This document shows positions 53,088-61,859 of a stretch of DNA of 64,000 nucleotides, one piece after another; position 1 is the first letter of the stretch; each line of letters starts with the position of its first letter. The notes beneath the pieces are model-generated. The model worked only from the letters and a program-made list of their open reading frames with translations. It ran no database searches and was not told the DNA's origin. This stretch comes from Planctomyces sp. SH-PL62 (GTDB lineage: Bacteria; Planctomycetota; Planctomycetia; Isosphaerales; Isosphaeraceae), in NCBI RefSeq assembly GCF_001610895.1, contig NZ_CP011273.1:1612001-1676000 (forward strand). Reading direction: 5' to 3'. A program made the position numbers and the translations under genes.

Positions 53088-53615
53088 ATGGAGAGCCTGG
53101 AAACCGAACGGCTGACGCTCCGCCAGTTCCGCGAGTCCGACCTCGACGCCTACGCCGAGATGACGAGCGACCCCGAGGTCATGAGGTATCTGGGCTCCGG
53201 CCCGATGAACCGCGCCGAGGCGTGGCGCAACATGGCCACGATCCTCGGCCACTGGACCCTCCGGGGCTTCGGGATCTGGGCCGTGGAGGAGCGGGCCGGC
53301 GGCGCGTTGATCGGCCGGGTCGGCTGCTGGCGTCCCGAGGGCTGGCCGGGCCTGGAGGTCGGCTGGATGCTCCGGCGAGCCTCCTGGGGCCAGGGCTTCG
53401 CCACCGAGGCGGCCCGGGCGTCGCTGGACGTCGCCTTCGAACGTTTGGGCGAGAATCACGTCATCAGCATGATCCAGGGCGACAACCAGCCGTCGATCCG
53501 CGTGGCTCGGCGGCTGGGGATGCGGCTCGAAGGTCGGACCGAGGTGTTCGACATCCCCGTCGCGGTCTACGGCATCCGGCGCGTCGGCGTCGTCCCGCCC
53601 ACGCGCCGGAAGTGA
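53088..53615 (+). CDS. GNAT family N-acetyltransferase (RimJ/RimL-like)
   Basis: 175 residues. LETERLTLRQFRESDLDAYAEM is the typical N-terminus of the RimJ/RimL subfamily; LIGRVGCWRPEGWPGLEVGWMLRRASWGQGFATEAARASLDVAF includes the acetyl-CoA loop (W-G-x-G-F-A-T-E-A). ISMIQGDNQPSIRVARRLGMRLEG is the C-terminal core (N-x-x-S-x-x-V-x-x-x-L-G-M). Substrate unknown: ribosomal protein termini or small metabolites are both possible. Confidence 0.92.
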   Translation: MESLETERLTLRQFRESDLDAYAEMTSDPEVMRYLGSGPMNRAEAWRNMATILGHWTLRGFGIWAVEERAGGALIGRVGCWRPEGWPGLEVGWMLRRASWGQGFATEAARASLDVAFERLGENHVISMIQGDNQPSIRVARRLGMRLEGRTEVFDIPVAVYGIRRVGVVPPTRRK

Positions 53616-53637
53616 CCCGAAGCGGCGACCGATCCGA

Positions 53638-53952
53638 TCAGCCCGCGCTCTTCTCCTTGTTACGCTTCCGGGTGGCCGCGGCCTTCTTGGCCGCCTCCGA
53701 GCGGGCCGAAGCCGGTCGCGCCGCCGAGGCCGCCCCCCCCGCCTCGCCCCCCTTCTTGCTGGAGACCTTGGTGTCGGGCTTGCCGCGCCCGCTCCCGGAC
53801 TTGTTCCCCCCGCCCGACTCCTTGTTGACGGTCGCCCAGGCGCGGCTCTCCGCTTCCTTTTCATCGACCCCGCGCGCCTCATATCCCTCGGCGATGTGCT
53901 CCGCCTTGCGCTTCTGCTTGTCGGTATACTTGGATTTGTCGCCTTGCGGCAT
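53638..53952 (-). CDS. small basic 'plasmid stabilization'-like protein
   Basis: 104 residues, Lys/Ala/Gly-rich. The N-terminal half, YTDKQKRKAEHIAEGYEARGVDEKEAESRAWATVNKESGGG, matches a widespread chromosomal family misleadingly annotated as plasmid stabilization protein. The rest is a low-complexity basic tail (SARSEAAKKAAATRKRNKEK) that resembles DNA-binding tails. The ATG at 53952 has AAGGAGGG upstream. Convergent with the GNAT gene (gap 22 bases). Function unproven. Confidence 0.8.
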   Translation of the reverse strand: MPQGDKSKYTDKQKRKAEHIAEGYEARGVDEKEAESRAWATVNKESGGGNKSGSGRGKPDTKVSSKKGGEAGGAASAARPASARSEAAKKAAATRKRNKEKSAG

Positions 53953-54355
53953 GGTCGGGCCCTCCTTCGCGTTAGGGATTCTCGGTGTTCGTGCTCCGAG
54001 CACCGGAACACGCTCCAAATCCCGCGCCGAAGGGGGCGGAATCCTCCGAATTTTTGGGGGGATCTCCGGCTTGCATGAAAGATGGCGGTCTGGTCGCCGC
54101 TCGCTCCGGTCGTTAGAATGGGAGAATTTCCAGAATTCGACCGCAAAGCCGGTTTCGAACTACCAATACGGCCGGCGTATCTCTATAATCCGGCTTGGCT
54201 GGAAACCGAACGAGCGCGTGCCGAAGATCCCAACAGAGCTTCTCGTCTGCCTCTTCCGCCTTTCCACCGCCTTGGGCCGCACAGTCGGCCCCTTTCAGGA
54301 CCCGGAAAGTGAGAGTAGATGGGTCGAGTCGAGTCGCCACGCTAGGAGTTTGAAG
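53953..54355 (+). promoter_or_regulatory. leader and promoter region of the RNA-binding protein gene
   Basis: 403 bases between divergent genes. TATAAT at 54184-54189 lies about 165 bases before the GTG start; the -35 is weak (TACCAA at optimal distance). If used, it gives a long untranslated leader, as in many cold-inducible RNA-binding protein genes. Nothing else is recognised in the region. Confidence 0.45.
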
Positions 54356-54727
54356 GTGGGCAAGAAACTGTACGTCGGGAATCTTTCGTACCGCGTCAAC
54401 AGCTCGGATCTCGAGCAGCTGTTCTCGCAGTACGGCACCGTCGAGAGCGCCGAGGTCATCTCGGACCGCGAGACCGGCCGCAGCAAAGGGTTCGGTTTCG
54501 TGGAAATGAGCTCGGACGCCGAGGCCCAGGCCGCCATCGACGGCCTGCACGATCATGAGTCCGACGGCCGTCGGCTCACCGTCAACGAGGCTCGTCCTCG
54601 CGAGCCCCGCTCGGGCGGCGGCGGCTACGGCGGCGGCGGCGGCGGTCGTGGCGGCTACGGCGGTGGCGGCGGCTACGGCGGTGGCGGCGGCTACGGCGGC
54701 GGTGGCGGTGGCCGCGACCGTTATTGA
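54356..54727 (+). CDS. glycine-rich RRM RNA-binding protein
   Basis: 123 residues. One RRM domain (about 1-82): RNP2 LYVGNL, RNP1 SKGFGFVEM, and a final RRLTVNEARPREPRSG. The remaining 40 residues are nearly pure Gly with Tyr and Arg (GGYGGGGG repeats) ending RDRY, as in cyanobacterial and planctomycete Rbp proteins induced by cold. The GTG at 54356 is 7 bases from AGGAG; a TTG six bases upstream is too close to it. A strong terminator follows. Confidence 0.92.
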   Translation: MGKKLYVGNLSYRVNSSDLEQLFSQYGTVESAEVISDRETGRSKGFGFVEMSSDAEAQAAIDGLHDHESDGRRLTVNEARPREPRSGGGGYGGGGGGRGGYGGGGGYGGGGGYGGGGGGRDRY

Positions 54728-54756
54728 TCCAGGCCGAGCCTGAAAGACAAACCACG

Positions 54757-54806
54757 AACGTCCCCCGGGTCTCCTCATTCCGTGAGGCCCGGGGGACGTT
54801 TTTTTT
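54757..54806 (+). terminator. strong intrinsic terminator
   Basis: AACGTCCCCCGGG pairs with CCCGGGGGACGTT around a short loop containing CTCATTCCGTGAG, which adds further pairing, and the stem runs into T8. It ends the RRM gene transcript about 30 bases after its stop. Confidence 0.9.
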
Positions 54807-55038
54807 GGCCTTCCCGGAGTTGGGGCGGGGCCCATCGACGGAATCGCCCGCAGGGAGGAGAGCCCAGCGGATCCCAGCGCCGGTCGTCGAGGCCGCTCTG
54901 CTTGCCGACGAACCGAGGACGCACCAGCAGGCATCGCCTCGATCCAAATTCCGAGTGAGTCAGAATGTCTGAGTTGCGACCCCGGGTCGCCCCCCTTTCG
55001 TTGAGTCGTCGACTCCTTGAAATCGACGGCAGGATGAC
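54807..55038. other. gene-free region
   Basis: Together with the terminator and the palindrome this makes the 330-base gap between the RRM gene and the membrane protein gene. I see no gene or clear signal in it. Confidence 0.4.
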
Positions 55039-55061
55039 GTGGATGGGCCCATCCACATCAA
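55036..55061. repeat. 26-bp near-perfect palindrome at a gene end
   Basis: The core GTGGATGGGCCCATCCAC (55039-55056) is a perfect 18-bp palindrome, and flanking TGA/TCA pairs extend it with one mismatch. It overlaps the stop codon of the minus-strand membrane protein gene and could terminate its transcript or bind a dimeric protein. Confidence 0.6.
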
Positions 55062-56362
55062 TATAACCGCAACATTTCGAGGATCCTCTCGAGATGCTTG
55101 TAATTCAAATAGATTTCGCTTGCGAGGATGCCGAGGGAGATCCCCGCGGACCAGCGGGTGATCGCCGCGCCCCTCGCCAGGGGCGCGGCCAGGAGGAGGG
55201 TGATCGCGACGAGCCAGTGCTGGGAATAGAGGAAGAACTCGTCCCCCCAGAACGTGTGCGCTGTAAGGTTGAAGCCGATTATCAGGAGGCTGGCGATCCC
55301 CATCGCGCGCCAGGCTCGCGTACCTCCCCGGCAGAACCAGGCGTCCAGGGCGAGTAGGGCGGCGAAGGCCGTAGAAACGAACGGACGGCGAGGCTGATCG
55401 AGCGTGAACATAACCTCATAATACGTATAGAATTTGCTGTTCGTCATGGGGTTCATCGTCGTCGCAACGGCGAGGGGGGCCAGGGACTCCTGCAGGGCGG
55501 GGAGCGCCCCGCGCACCTTGACGGACGGAACATCCCTGAATTTCTCTACGAATCCCTGGCTGTCCTCGATCGCGGCGTGCATCGGCGCGCGCCCGTAGAG
55601 GAAGTTGTCGGCCGCGAACACCAACCCCGTCACGCCGAGGACGATGCCGGCCAGTCCCACACACAAGCGGGCCGTCGATGGGAACGGGATGCCGGAAGCG
55701 ACCAACGACGCAAGCAGGAAGAATTCGATGATGACGAGGTTGGTCACTGTGACACAGGTCGCTCCGGTCCCGACCACGATCCAAGGGAGCCAATACGGCA
55801 TCCACCCCCGATCGACCGTCGAGGCGGCGAGCCACGCGGCCAGCGCGAAGAAGAACCCACTCATGACGAAGTGGTCAGGAATGGACCCGAAGATCAGTTG
55901 GCTGAACGACGCCGCCTGCAGCAGGCACATGAGGACGGCGTAGCCGCGCGCGAGGGCGAGCTTCCGGAGCACCATATAGACGGTCGAGATCGTGCCCCCC
56001 GAGAGCGCCGGGATGAGCAGGAGCGCGAGTTCGCGACGGATCTCCAGTTCGGACGACGGCCAGGAGGAGGCCGTCGTGATCACGGAGACGAGGAGTGCGA
56101 CGAGACGGATCGGGAGGCTGGCGATCAGGCCCAAGCCCGGATGGACAGGGTTCGAGTTCGGCGTCCATCCGCTGCTGAACAGCTCGAGCCGGTGGCTTGG
56201 ATCGGTGTTGAATAACACGTCGTACTCTTCGAAGACGCCGAGCCGATCGAATCGACTCAGCAGCGTCAAATTGATCAGGAACATCGCCAGGCCAAGGGTC
56301 CCAGCGACGAGGAGATCCGCCCGGTACGTCGAGGTCGCGTTATCGGATTCGCTGGTGATCAT
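55058..56362 (-). CDS. polytopic membrane protein, possibly GT-C glycosyltransferase-like
   Basis: 434 residues with about ten hydrophobic helices and little soluble domain. Periplasmic loop FNTDPSHRLELFSSGWTPNSNPVHPGLGLIASL near the start has the acidic and His residues of GT-C-type first loops. Further helices include GGTISTVYMVLRKLALARGYAVLMCLLQAASFSQLIFGSIPDHFVMSGFFFALAAW, a layout seen in uncharacterised glycosyltransferase-like proteins. Lower GC at some codons (isoleucine, AAT, TAT) than neighbours, and the flanking downstream debris, may hint at recent acquisition. No exact family recognised. Confidence 0.65.
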   Translation of the reverse strand: MITSESDNATSTYRADLLVAGTLGLAMFLINLTLLSRFDRLGVFEEYDVLFNTDPSHRLELFSSGWTPNSNPVHPGLGLIASLPIRLVALLVSVITTASSWPSSELEIRRELALLLIPALSGGTISTVYMVLRKLALARGYAVLMCLLQAASFSQLIFGSIPDHFVMSGFFFALAAWLAASTVDRGWMPYWLPWIVVGTGATCVTVTNLVIIEFFLLASLVASGIPFPSTARLCVGLAGIVLGVTGLVFAADNFLYGRAPMHAAIEDSQGFVEKFRDVPSVKVRGALPALQESLAPLAVATTMNPMTNSKFYTYYEVMFTLDQPRRPFVSTAFAALLALDAWFCRGGTRAWRAMGIASLLIIGFNLTAHTFWGDEFFLYSQHWLVAITLLLAAPLARGAAITRWSAGISLGILASEIYLNYKHLERILEMLRLY

Positions 56363-56795
56363 GAACCGGGCTCCGGCGTCGGACCTTGTTCCTGGTAGTT
56401 CGAACTCCCGGGGCCGAACCCCTGGGGAATACACAATGTCGGTGGTCGGCCGCCTCCTCGGGCCGCTCGCCTTCTCCGCCGTTCGACCTTGTGCGTGGCG
56501 TTGCGATTTCGGTCGATCCGCACGCCGTCGACGTAATCCGGGACCTCAATGTTTCCGACGCCGGCGGCCTGGATGCGGATCGCCTTTCATCCCAGTCGAT
56601 CCGCCAGACACGAATGGATCTCGACCACTCAGAGTCTTGGAACTCGGCCATCGACACCATAACCGTGAACCACCTAGCGACGAGCCGCCCGTCGGGGCTC
56701 CAGGCCAGATCGACCGGAAAAACGTCACGGTAAGATCCGACGCGAACAATCCCGCAGATATCAGGCCGTTCTCTTGTGATCTTTTGCGTCCATCA
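56342..56795 (-). pseudogene. WD40/TolB-like repeat fragment
   Basis: A minus-strand frame reads ITRERPDICGIVRVG, then SYRDVFPVDLAWSPDGRLVARW and later SRSIRVWRIDWDE, which resembles beta-propeller (WD40/TolB) repeats (L-x-W-S-P-D-G-R-L-V-A; I-R-V-W). No start codon gives a proper protein, and the frame degenerates on both sides. It looks like the remnant of a larger repeat protein, probably the C-terminal part of a regulator of the kinase-WD40 type. Confidence is limited because only two blade fragments are visible. Confidence 0.35.
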
Positions 56796-57966
56796 GACCG
56801 AGCCGCATGTCAATCCACGCACGAATCTCGAATCGGCCGTACCTCCAATAATGCGTCCCAAGGCCATGACGCTGGCCGAGGCTGCGTGGATGGGCCTCCG
56901 GCCTCATAGGTCGGGCTGAGCTTCGCGACTCGTCCTCCCTCGAGGACCCGCAGGTCGCCTTCACAATGGGCTCTCACCGGATGTCGTAGCGCGACATGCC
57001 GCGCAGGCGATCAGAGTGCTCGAACGAGCGGGTTGCATCGACCACCTTTCCGTCCGTGCCCCGAGGTCGCTCGACCTTAGGGATCGGCCTCGTGGGGTTG
57101 TGAGTCGCCCATGGCTCGTCAGTCAGTTCTGTCGAACACGGCTTGCGCGGGCGGATCGTCCTGGCCGCGGCACCTCGACGCAGCGTCATTCCAACCCAAA
57201 ACCGCACAGACGTGGAGGCAGACTGGCCGCTTCTAAATATCGCATGGCTCCGAGAAAATCAACTTTCTGTATCATAATCGTGCACAAGCACGGCCAATCC
57301 ACAAGGGATAGGCGCACCGCAGCCGGCGGACGGCCGCTGGGCCGTCCCATCCGGCGGTACGCCTGGAATTACGTTCCGCCGTGTCGGCCCTTTCAGCTCA
57401 GGCCTTGTTTTTTTGTTCAGTTGAACCGAACTCTCGGGCCGCTCGAAGCTATAACCCCAGCCCAAGCGGCCGTTTCGCTTCGGAACCTTCCCGATGGCGA
57501 GGGAACTGCGATCCGAGCAATCGAGGAGGATCTTTCGGATGCGGATACCTCCGTGGACACGCTGGCCCAGGGCTCGATCGTCGTTTGAATCAGCGACGAG
57601 ACAGGACCGCGGCAGTTACCGCCCCACGCTTCACGGGTTGATAACGGAGAGGGCAGACTCACGAAACGGGATGAACATGGGAGAGGCCGGTCCCCTTGAA
57701 TTTGCGGGGCCTGCCGACACAGTTCACGAACCTTGGGCCAGATTTCGGAGTCGACCACCGTCTGCGGAGGCGGAGGCACGCATCGACGAGCAAGATGTTC
57801 ACGTCGACGGGCTGAGAGCAGGCAAATCACGCCGAGATCATCGGGATCCGTACACCGAGAGCACGTATCCCGATCCGTGATCGACGACTCTCGCTCGATT
57901 CGCGCATCCGGCTCGTCGAGCATCGCCGAAGGATGGATTCCGCCCGCTTCGATCGCGGCCGATCGG
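56796..57966. other. gene-poor, apparently decayed stretch
   Basis: About 1.2 kb without a convincing gene (1.6 kb including the WD40-like debris), unlike the packed surroundings. Base composition looks more AT-rich (for example near 57230-57290). Short frames such as 56974-57207 (minus), 57417-57923 (minus) and 57494-57880 (plus) have no recognisable domain or initiation signals. No tRNA, terminal repeats or transposase was seen. Confidence 0.45.
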
Positions 57967-58494
57967 TCAGTCCTCGGGCTTCGGCCGCACCACGGCGAGC
58001 GGTCGAAGGACGGCCAGCATCGTGTTGAGGTGGGCCAGGCGGGGGCCGAAGCGATCGACGAAGTCGCTGAGGGCGAAGTCGCCGTCGATCAGGTTTTCGT
58101 GGTTGTCCTCGACGTATTCGGCCATCTCGCCGATCAGCGACGCGTGGACCTGCTCCAATCGACCGAGCGCCTCCCGGCTGGCGTCGAGCACGCGCTGATG
58201 CCCATGCTGCCAGCGTTCCAGCTCAGCCATCTGGCGGGCGCGCTGCTCGCGATTGACCTGGACGATCTCGCGGGTGAGGTCCAGATTCTGACGGTTCAGA
58301 TCCAGGTTCAGGCGGTCGATCTCCAGGTTCTGCCGGAGGACGTCCAGGGTCTGACTCTGGAGATTGACCAGATGCTGGAGCAGGACGGCCGGGTCGTTCG
58401 GACCTTGCACCGCGTTCGAGGAGCCCTGGCCGGTCGGCGAGACTTCCATGCGATACGTCCATGAGGCCGAGGATGGGTTCTCGGGATTGGGCAC
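57967..58494 (-). CDS. coiled-coil protein, unrecognised
   Basis: 175 residues. The GTG at 58494 is preceded by AAGGAGG with ideal spacing; the ATG 45 bases in is less likely. After a disordered N-terminus (about 1-40), residues about 45-130 have a regular leucine/Asn heptad pattern (LQSQTLDVLRQNLEIDRLNLDLNRQNLDLTREIVQVN), a strong coiled coil, then EDNHENLIDGDFALSDFVDRFGPRLAHLNTML. No signal or membrane segment. Probably an oligomeric structural protein; function unknown. Confidence 0.75.
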   Translation of the reverse strand: MPNPENPSSASWTYRMEVSPTGQGSSNAVQGPNDPAVLLQHLVNLQSQTLDVLRQNLEIDRLNLDLNRQNLDLTREIVQVNREQRARQMAELERWQHGHQRVLDASREALGRLEQVHASLIGEMAEYVEDNHENLIDGDFALSDFVDRFGPRLAHLNTMLAVLRPLAVVRPKPED

Positions 58495-58686
58495 TCCGAC
58501 CTCCTTCGCGGGGACAGGCGGGACCGACGAAAAGGACGCTCGCCAGCCGACCGGCCCGACCGAGATCGAAGCGGGCTGGGGGGACGTCTCAGTATAGGCG
58601 ATGGCCCTGTGAGCGTACAGGGGACGTACGCCGCGACCTCTGGGCGGAGCCCCGCGCGACGGCGTCCCTCGCACGTCAGGGGCGTC

Positions 58687-59601
58687 TCAGAGCGTCAGGT
58701 CCTCGTCGTCCTCGTCCTCCTCCTCTTCGTCGTGGTGGACGGCGTAGTTGAACGCGTCGGGGAGGGCGTCGACGAGGTCCCCGGCGATCATCCCCACCTC
58801 GCCGGACTGGTCGCGGGCCATGTCGCCGGCGAGTCCGTGCGAGTAGACCGCGAGCTGGGCCGCCTCGAAGGCCTCGAGCTTCTGCCCCAGCATCGCGGCG
58901 ACGACCCCGGTGAGCACGTCGCCGGCGCCGCCGGTGGCCATCCCCGGATTGCCGGACGTGTTCACATAGGTGCGTTCGCCGTCGGTGACCAGCGTCCCAC
59001 GCCCCTTGAGGACGACCACGAGGTGCTCGTTCCGCGCCGCGAAGGCCGCGCCGCGGGCCTCGCGTTCGGCCTGGATCTGGACCGTGGTGAGCCCGGTCAG
59101 GCGCGCGAACTCGCCGGGATGGGGCGTGAGGATCGTCGGCCTGCTCAGGCGCTCGATCAGCGAGAGGTCCTTCGCCAGGGCGTTGAGCGCGTCGGCGTCC
59201 AGGACCAGCGGCTTGCCCGAAGCGACGGCCCAGCGGACCAGTTCCAGGATGTCGGCCGAGTCCCCAAGCCCGGGGCCGATGGCCAGGACGTCGGCCTTGT
59301 CCGCCAGGCGCTCCAGCGCGGGCCGAGAGGCGTGAAAGTCGAGGAAGCCCTCATCGTCGTCGGGCAGGGGGTAGGTCATGTAGGAGGGTTCGAACGACGC
59401 CACCGTCGGCTGGACCTCGGCCGGCGAGGCGACCCGCACGAGCCCCGCCCCGGAACGGAGGGCGGCCGCGCCTGCGAGCGCCGCCGCGCCGGCCATTCCC
59501 CGGCCCCCGGCGATGATCAGGAGCGACCCGTACCGACCCTTGTGGCCGTCCGGGGATCGCTTCGAAAGCTTGGGAATCGATTCGACGCGCTTGAGAGCCA
59601 T
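58687..59601 (-). CDS. nnrD: ADP-dependent NAD(P)H-hydrate dehydratase (C-terminal YjeF family)
   Basis: 304 residues. Repairs damaged NADH/NADPH hydrates. SPDGHKGRYGSLLIIAGGRGMAGAAALAGAAALRSGAGLV is the family N-terminal signature. TPHPGEFARLTG and LKGRGTLVTDGERTYVNTSGNPGMATGGAGDVLTGVVAAMLGQ carry the catalytic GAGD-containing active site. Only the dehydratase domain is present; the epimerase domain (NnrE) usually fused to it is missing here. The C-terminus ends in a highly acidic tail (EEEEDEDDEDL). Directly after larB with a 14-base gap. Confidence 0.94.
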   Translation of the reverse strand: MALKRVESIPKLSKRSPDGHKGRYGSLLIIAGGRGMAGAAALAGAAALRSGAGLVRVASPAEVQPTVASFEPSYMTYPLPDDDEGFLDFHASRPALERLADKADVLAIGPGLGDSADILELVRWAVASGKPLVLDADALNALAKDLSLIERLSRPTILTPHPGEFARLTGLTTVQIQAEREARGAAFAARNEHLVVVLKGRGTLVTDGERTYVNTSGNPGMATGGAGDVLTGVVAAMLGQKLEAFEAAQLAVYSHGLAGDMARDQSGEVGMIAGDLVDALPDAFNYAVHHDEEEEDEDDEDLTL

Positions 59602-59615
59602 TGCAGGAGAGACTT

Positions 59616-60413
59616 TCAGTTCGAGGAGACGCCGGCCGCCCCGCGCGCCGTCCCGGCGCGGTGGGCGATGAGCCCGGCCACATATCCGCCGTTGAACCCG
59701 GCGTCGATGTTCACGACGACGACGTTCGACGAGCAACTGTTGAGCATGCCCAGGAGCGCGGCGAGCCCCTGGAAGTTGGCCCCGTAGCCGATGCTGGTGG
59801 GCACGGCGATCACCGGGCACGACGTCAGCCCGCCGACCACGCTGGGCAGCGCGCCTTCCATCCCGGCCACGACCACCAGGACGTCGGCGTGGGTCAGGCG
59901 GTCGCGACGGCTGAGCAGGCGGTGGAGCCCGGCCACGCCGACGTCCACCAGCAGGTCGACCTCGCAGTTCCAGGCCTCGGCGGTCACGCGGGCCTCCTCG
60001 GCGACGGGGAGGTCGCTGGTGCCGGCCGTCACCACGGCGACCCGGCCGACCTTCGGCCCCTCGACCTCCGGCCCCGGCTTGCGGAAGGTGCGGGCGACGG
60101 GGTTGTACTCGCCTTCGGGGAACGCGGCCCGGATCCGCTCGGCGACCTTCGGCTCCATCCGAGTGACCAGGCAGCCCTGGCCGTGGTCGATCAGCGTGCC
60201 GAGGATCGCCTCGATCTGATCGGCCGTCTTGCCCAGGCCGAAGACCACCTCGGGGAACCCGCAACGGTTCCGGCGATGGAGGTCCACGTGCGCGAAGCCG
60301 CCGGTCTCGGCGAACCCCTGCTGCTGGGACTCGAACGCTTGCGCCGCCTTCTCGGGCGTGGTCTTCCCGGCCGCCAGGGCCTCGAAAATCTGCGCCAGGT
60401 GGTGTGGGATCAT
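59616..60413 (-). CDS. larB: nickel pincer cofactor biosynthesis protein LarB (AIR carboxylase-like)
   Basis: 265 residues. LarB carboxylates and hydrolyses nicotinic acid adenine dinucleotide in the route to the nickel-pincer cofactor of lactate racemase. Features: [20 protein letters not shown], then the PurE-like C-terminal domain with [87 protein letters not shown] and [19 protein letters not shown]. No larA, larC or larE is beside it. ATG 60413 starts the family sequence; the in-frame upstream part is non-coding. Paired with nnrD (14 bases). Confidence 0.92.
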   Translation of the reverse strand: MIPHHLAQIFEALAAGKTTPEKAAQAFESQQQGFAETGGFAHVDLHRRNRCGFPEVVFGLGKTADQIEAILGTLIDHGQGCLVTRMEPKVAERIRAAFPEGEYNPVARTFRKPGPEVEGPKVGRVAVVTAGTSDLPVAEEARVTAEAWNCEVDLLVDVGVAGLHRLLSRRDRLTHADVLVVVAGMEGALPSVVGGLTSCPVIAVPTSIGYGANFQGLAALLGMLNSCSSNVVVVNIDAGFNGGYVAGLIAHRAGTARGAAGVSSN

Positions 60414-60551
60414 GGGGCCGAGGTTCCAGCGAGGGAGAGGGGTCCGCGACGTCCGCCCGACGCATCGGGTCCCGATCAACCGTACCGGGGGCGCGGGGAA
60501 TCCGCAACCGATTTGACCTACCGGCGGAGACGGGCCGCGTGCTAGCCTGAC

Positions 60552-61628
60552 GTGACGACGCCCCTCGCGGTCGGAACGAATTCGACGCCCCCGGACCTCG
60601 ACCGAATGTCGACGACCCTTCCCCCAGAGCGTTCCGGCGCGGGCGAAGACCGCGGCCGAATCCCGGTCGCCTATCCGCCTCGCCCTCCCGCGCGCGGGGC
60701 CAGGAAGTCTCCCGCGGCGGTCCTGACGCTCGCCGACCCCGCGCCGACGCCGGCGAGCCCCTGGTCGATCGCGAACCTCAAAAGCTGGAGCGCGTCGGTC
60801 GGCCTCCACACGGCTTTTCTCCTGAGCCTGGCGTTCTGGTATTTCGCCCCCCCCGTCGACCGGCCGATCGAATTCGACACCCGCCTGGGAGGCTCCCCCT
60901 TCGGAGTTCCCGAGGGGATCTCCCTCATCGGCGGCCTGAACACCCCCGAGGACGAACCCGGCTCCACCGACGCCGACGCCCTCCTCGAACCCTCCCCCGA
61001 TCCGCTCCTGGAGATGCCCCCCCTCGCGATCGAGCGTCCGACCCTGAAAGGACGGGGAGCGAGACCGACCGCCGGGGGAGGTGCCCCCAACGAGAACCCC
61101 GGCGCAGGCGACGGCTCGGCCTTCGGCGTCGCCCGCTTCGGCGACGGCGGCGAGTCGATCCGGGGCGTGGCGGTCAAGGTCGGCGACCCCCAGTTCACCC
61201 TGATCTGGGACGCCGACGTCGACCTCGACCTCCACGTCGTCGAGCCCGGCGGCAAGGAGATCAACTGGGAAGAACGCAAGGGAGAGCAGGGGGGCGAACT
61301 CGACGTCGACAACACCAAGGGCTACGGCCCCGAGAACATCTACTGGCTCGTCGAATCCGACGGCCCCGGATCGACCCGAATCCGAGGCGCCGGGCCGCCG
61401 GGGGTCTACCGCTGGTTCGTCTCGTACTACGGCGGCTTCGGCGGCATCCCCAAGCCGACCCAGTGGCAGGTGCGCGTGAAGCACGCCGGCCGGGTGACGA
61501 TCCAGCGCGGGAAGCTCCGAGCCCTGGACGAGCGGAGCCGGACCTACTCCTTGACCGTCGGACCGGGCGCCGCCGCGACGGCCGAATCCGAGGACGACGG
61601 CCCGCTCCTCCCTCCCGAACGCCCCTGA
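60552..61628 (+). CDS. membrane-anchored YfaP-like (DUF2135) protein
   Basis: 358 residues. Pro/Arg-rich N-terminus (1-75), one membrane helix (about 85-100, [16 protein letters not shown]), a disordered Pro/Asp/Gly-rich spacer, then a DUF2135/YfaP domain: [61 protein letters not shown]. The D-V-D-L-D-L-H and [12 protein letters not shown] sequences are the family motif and may bind metal. Exported domain; function unknown. The GTG at 60552 is chosen, with ATG 60606 as alternative. Divergent from larB. Confidence 0.8.
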   Translation: MTTPLAVGTNSTPPDLDRMSTTLPPERSGAGEDRGRIPVAYPPRPPARGARKSPAAVLTLADPAPTPASPWSIANLKSWSASVGLHTAFLLSLAFWYFAPPVDRPIEFDTRLGGSPFGVPEGISLIGGLNTPEDEPGSTDADALLEPSPDPLLEMPPLAIERPTLKGRGARPTAGGGAPNENPGAGDGSAFGVARFGDGGESIRGVAVKVGDPQFTLIWDADVDLDLHVVEPGGKEINWEERKGEQGGELDVDNTKGYGPENIYWLVESDGPGSTRIRGAGPPGVYRWFVSYYGGFGGIPKPTQWQVRVKHAGRVTIQRGKLRALDERSRTYSLTVGPGAAATAESEDDGPLLPPERP

Positions 61629-61859
61629 CCGCGCAGCCGAAACACAACCAATCACGCACCCGAAAAATGGGGAGGCGCGAACAATTTCGAGACGCGAGTG
61701 TCGAATATCGACGGTACACTCAAGCACAAGTGATCAGGTATTCGGGATCGCCCTCGCGACCGATGTCGATCGTGGTTATAGTCGGCCCAGATCCTCCCAT
61801 CGCGCCTGACGATCAGTCGCGTTCCTGCGTCCACTTCCACGGGACCTTCGAGGCCTGCC
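61629..61859 (+). promoter_or_regulatory. region upstream of the adaptor gene with possible -10 element
   Basis: TATAGT at 61777-61782 lies about 78 bases before the HlyD-like ATG, with a weak TCGCGA at the -35 distance. A GTCGA/TCGAC inverted repeat lies near 61699-61711. No gene is seen. Confidence 0.35.

Noticed and set aside
54610-54720. Glycine-codon repeats considered as a separate repeat element
   Set aside because: They encode the Gly-rich tail usual for this RRM protein family and need no other explanation.
57016-57588. 190-codon plus-strand frame in the gene-poor stretch
   Set aside because: Low-complexity Arg/Ser/Pro-rich translation, no start signal, no recognisable family; treated as chance opening.
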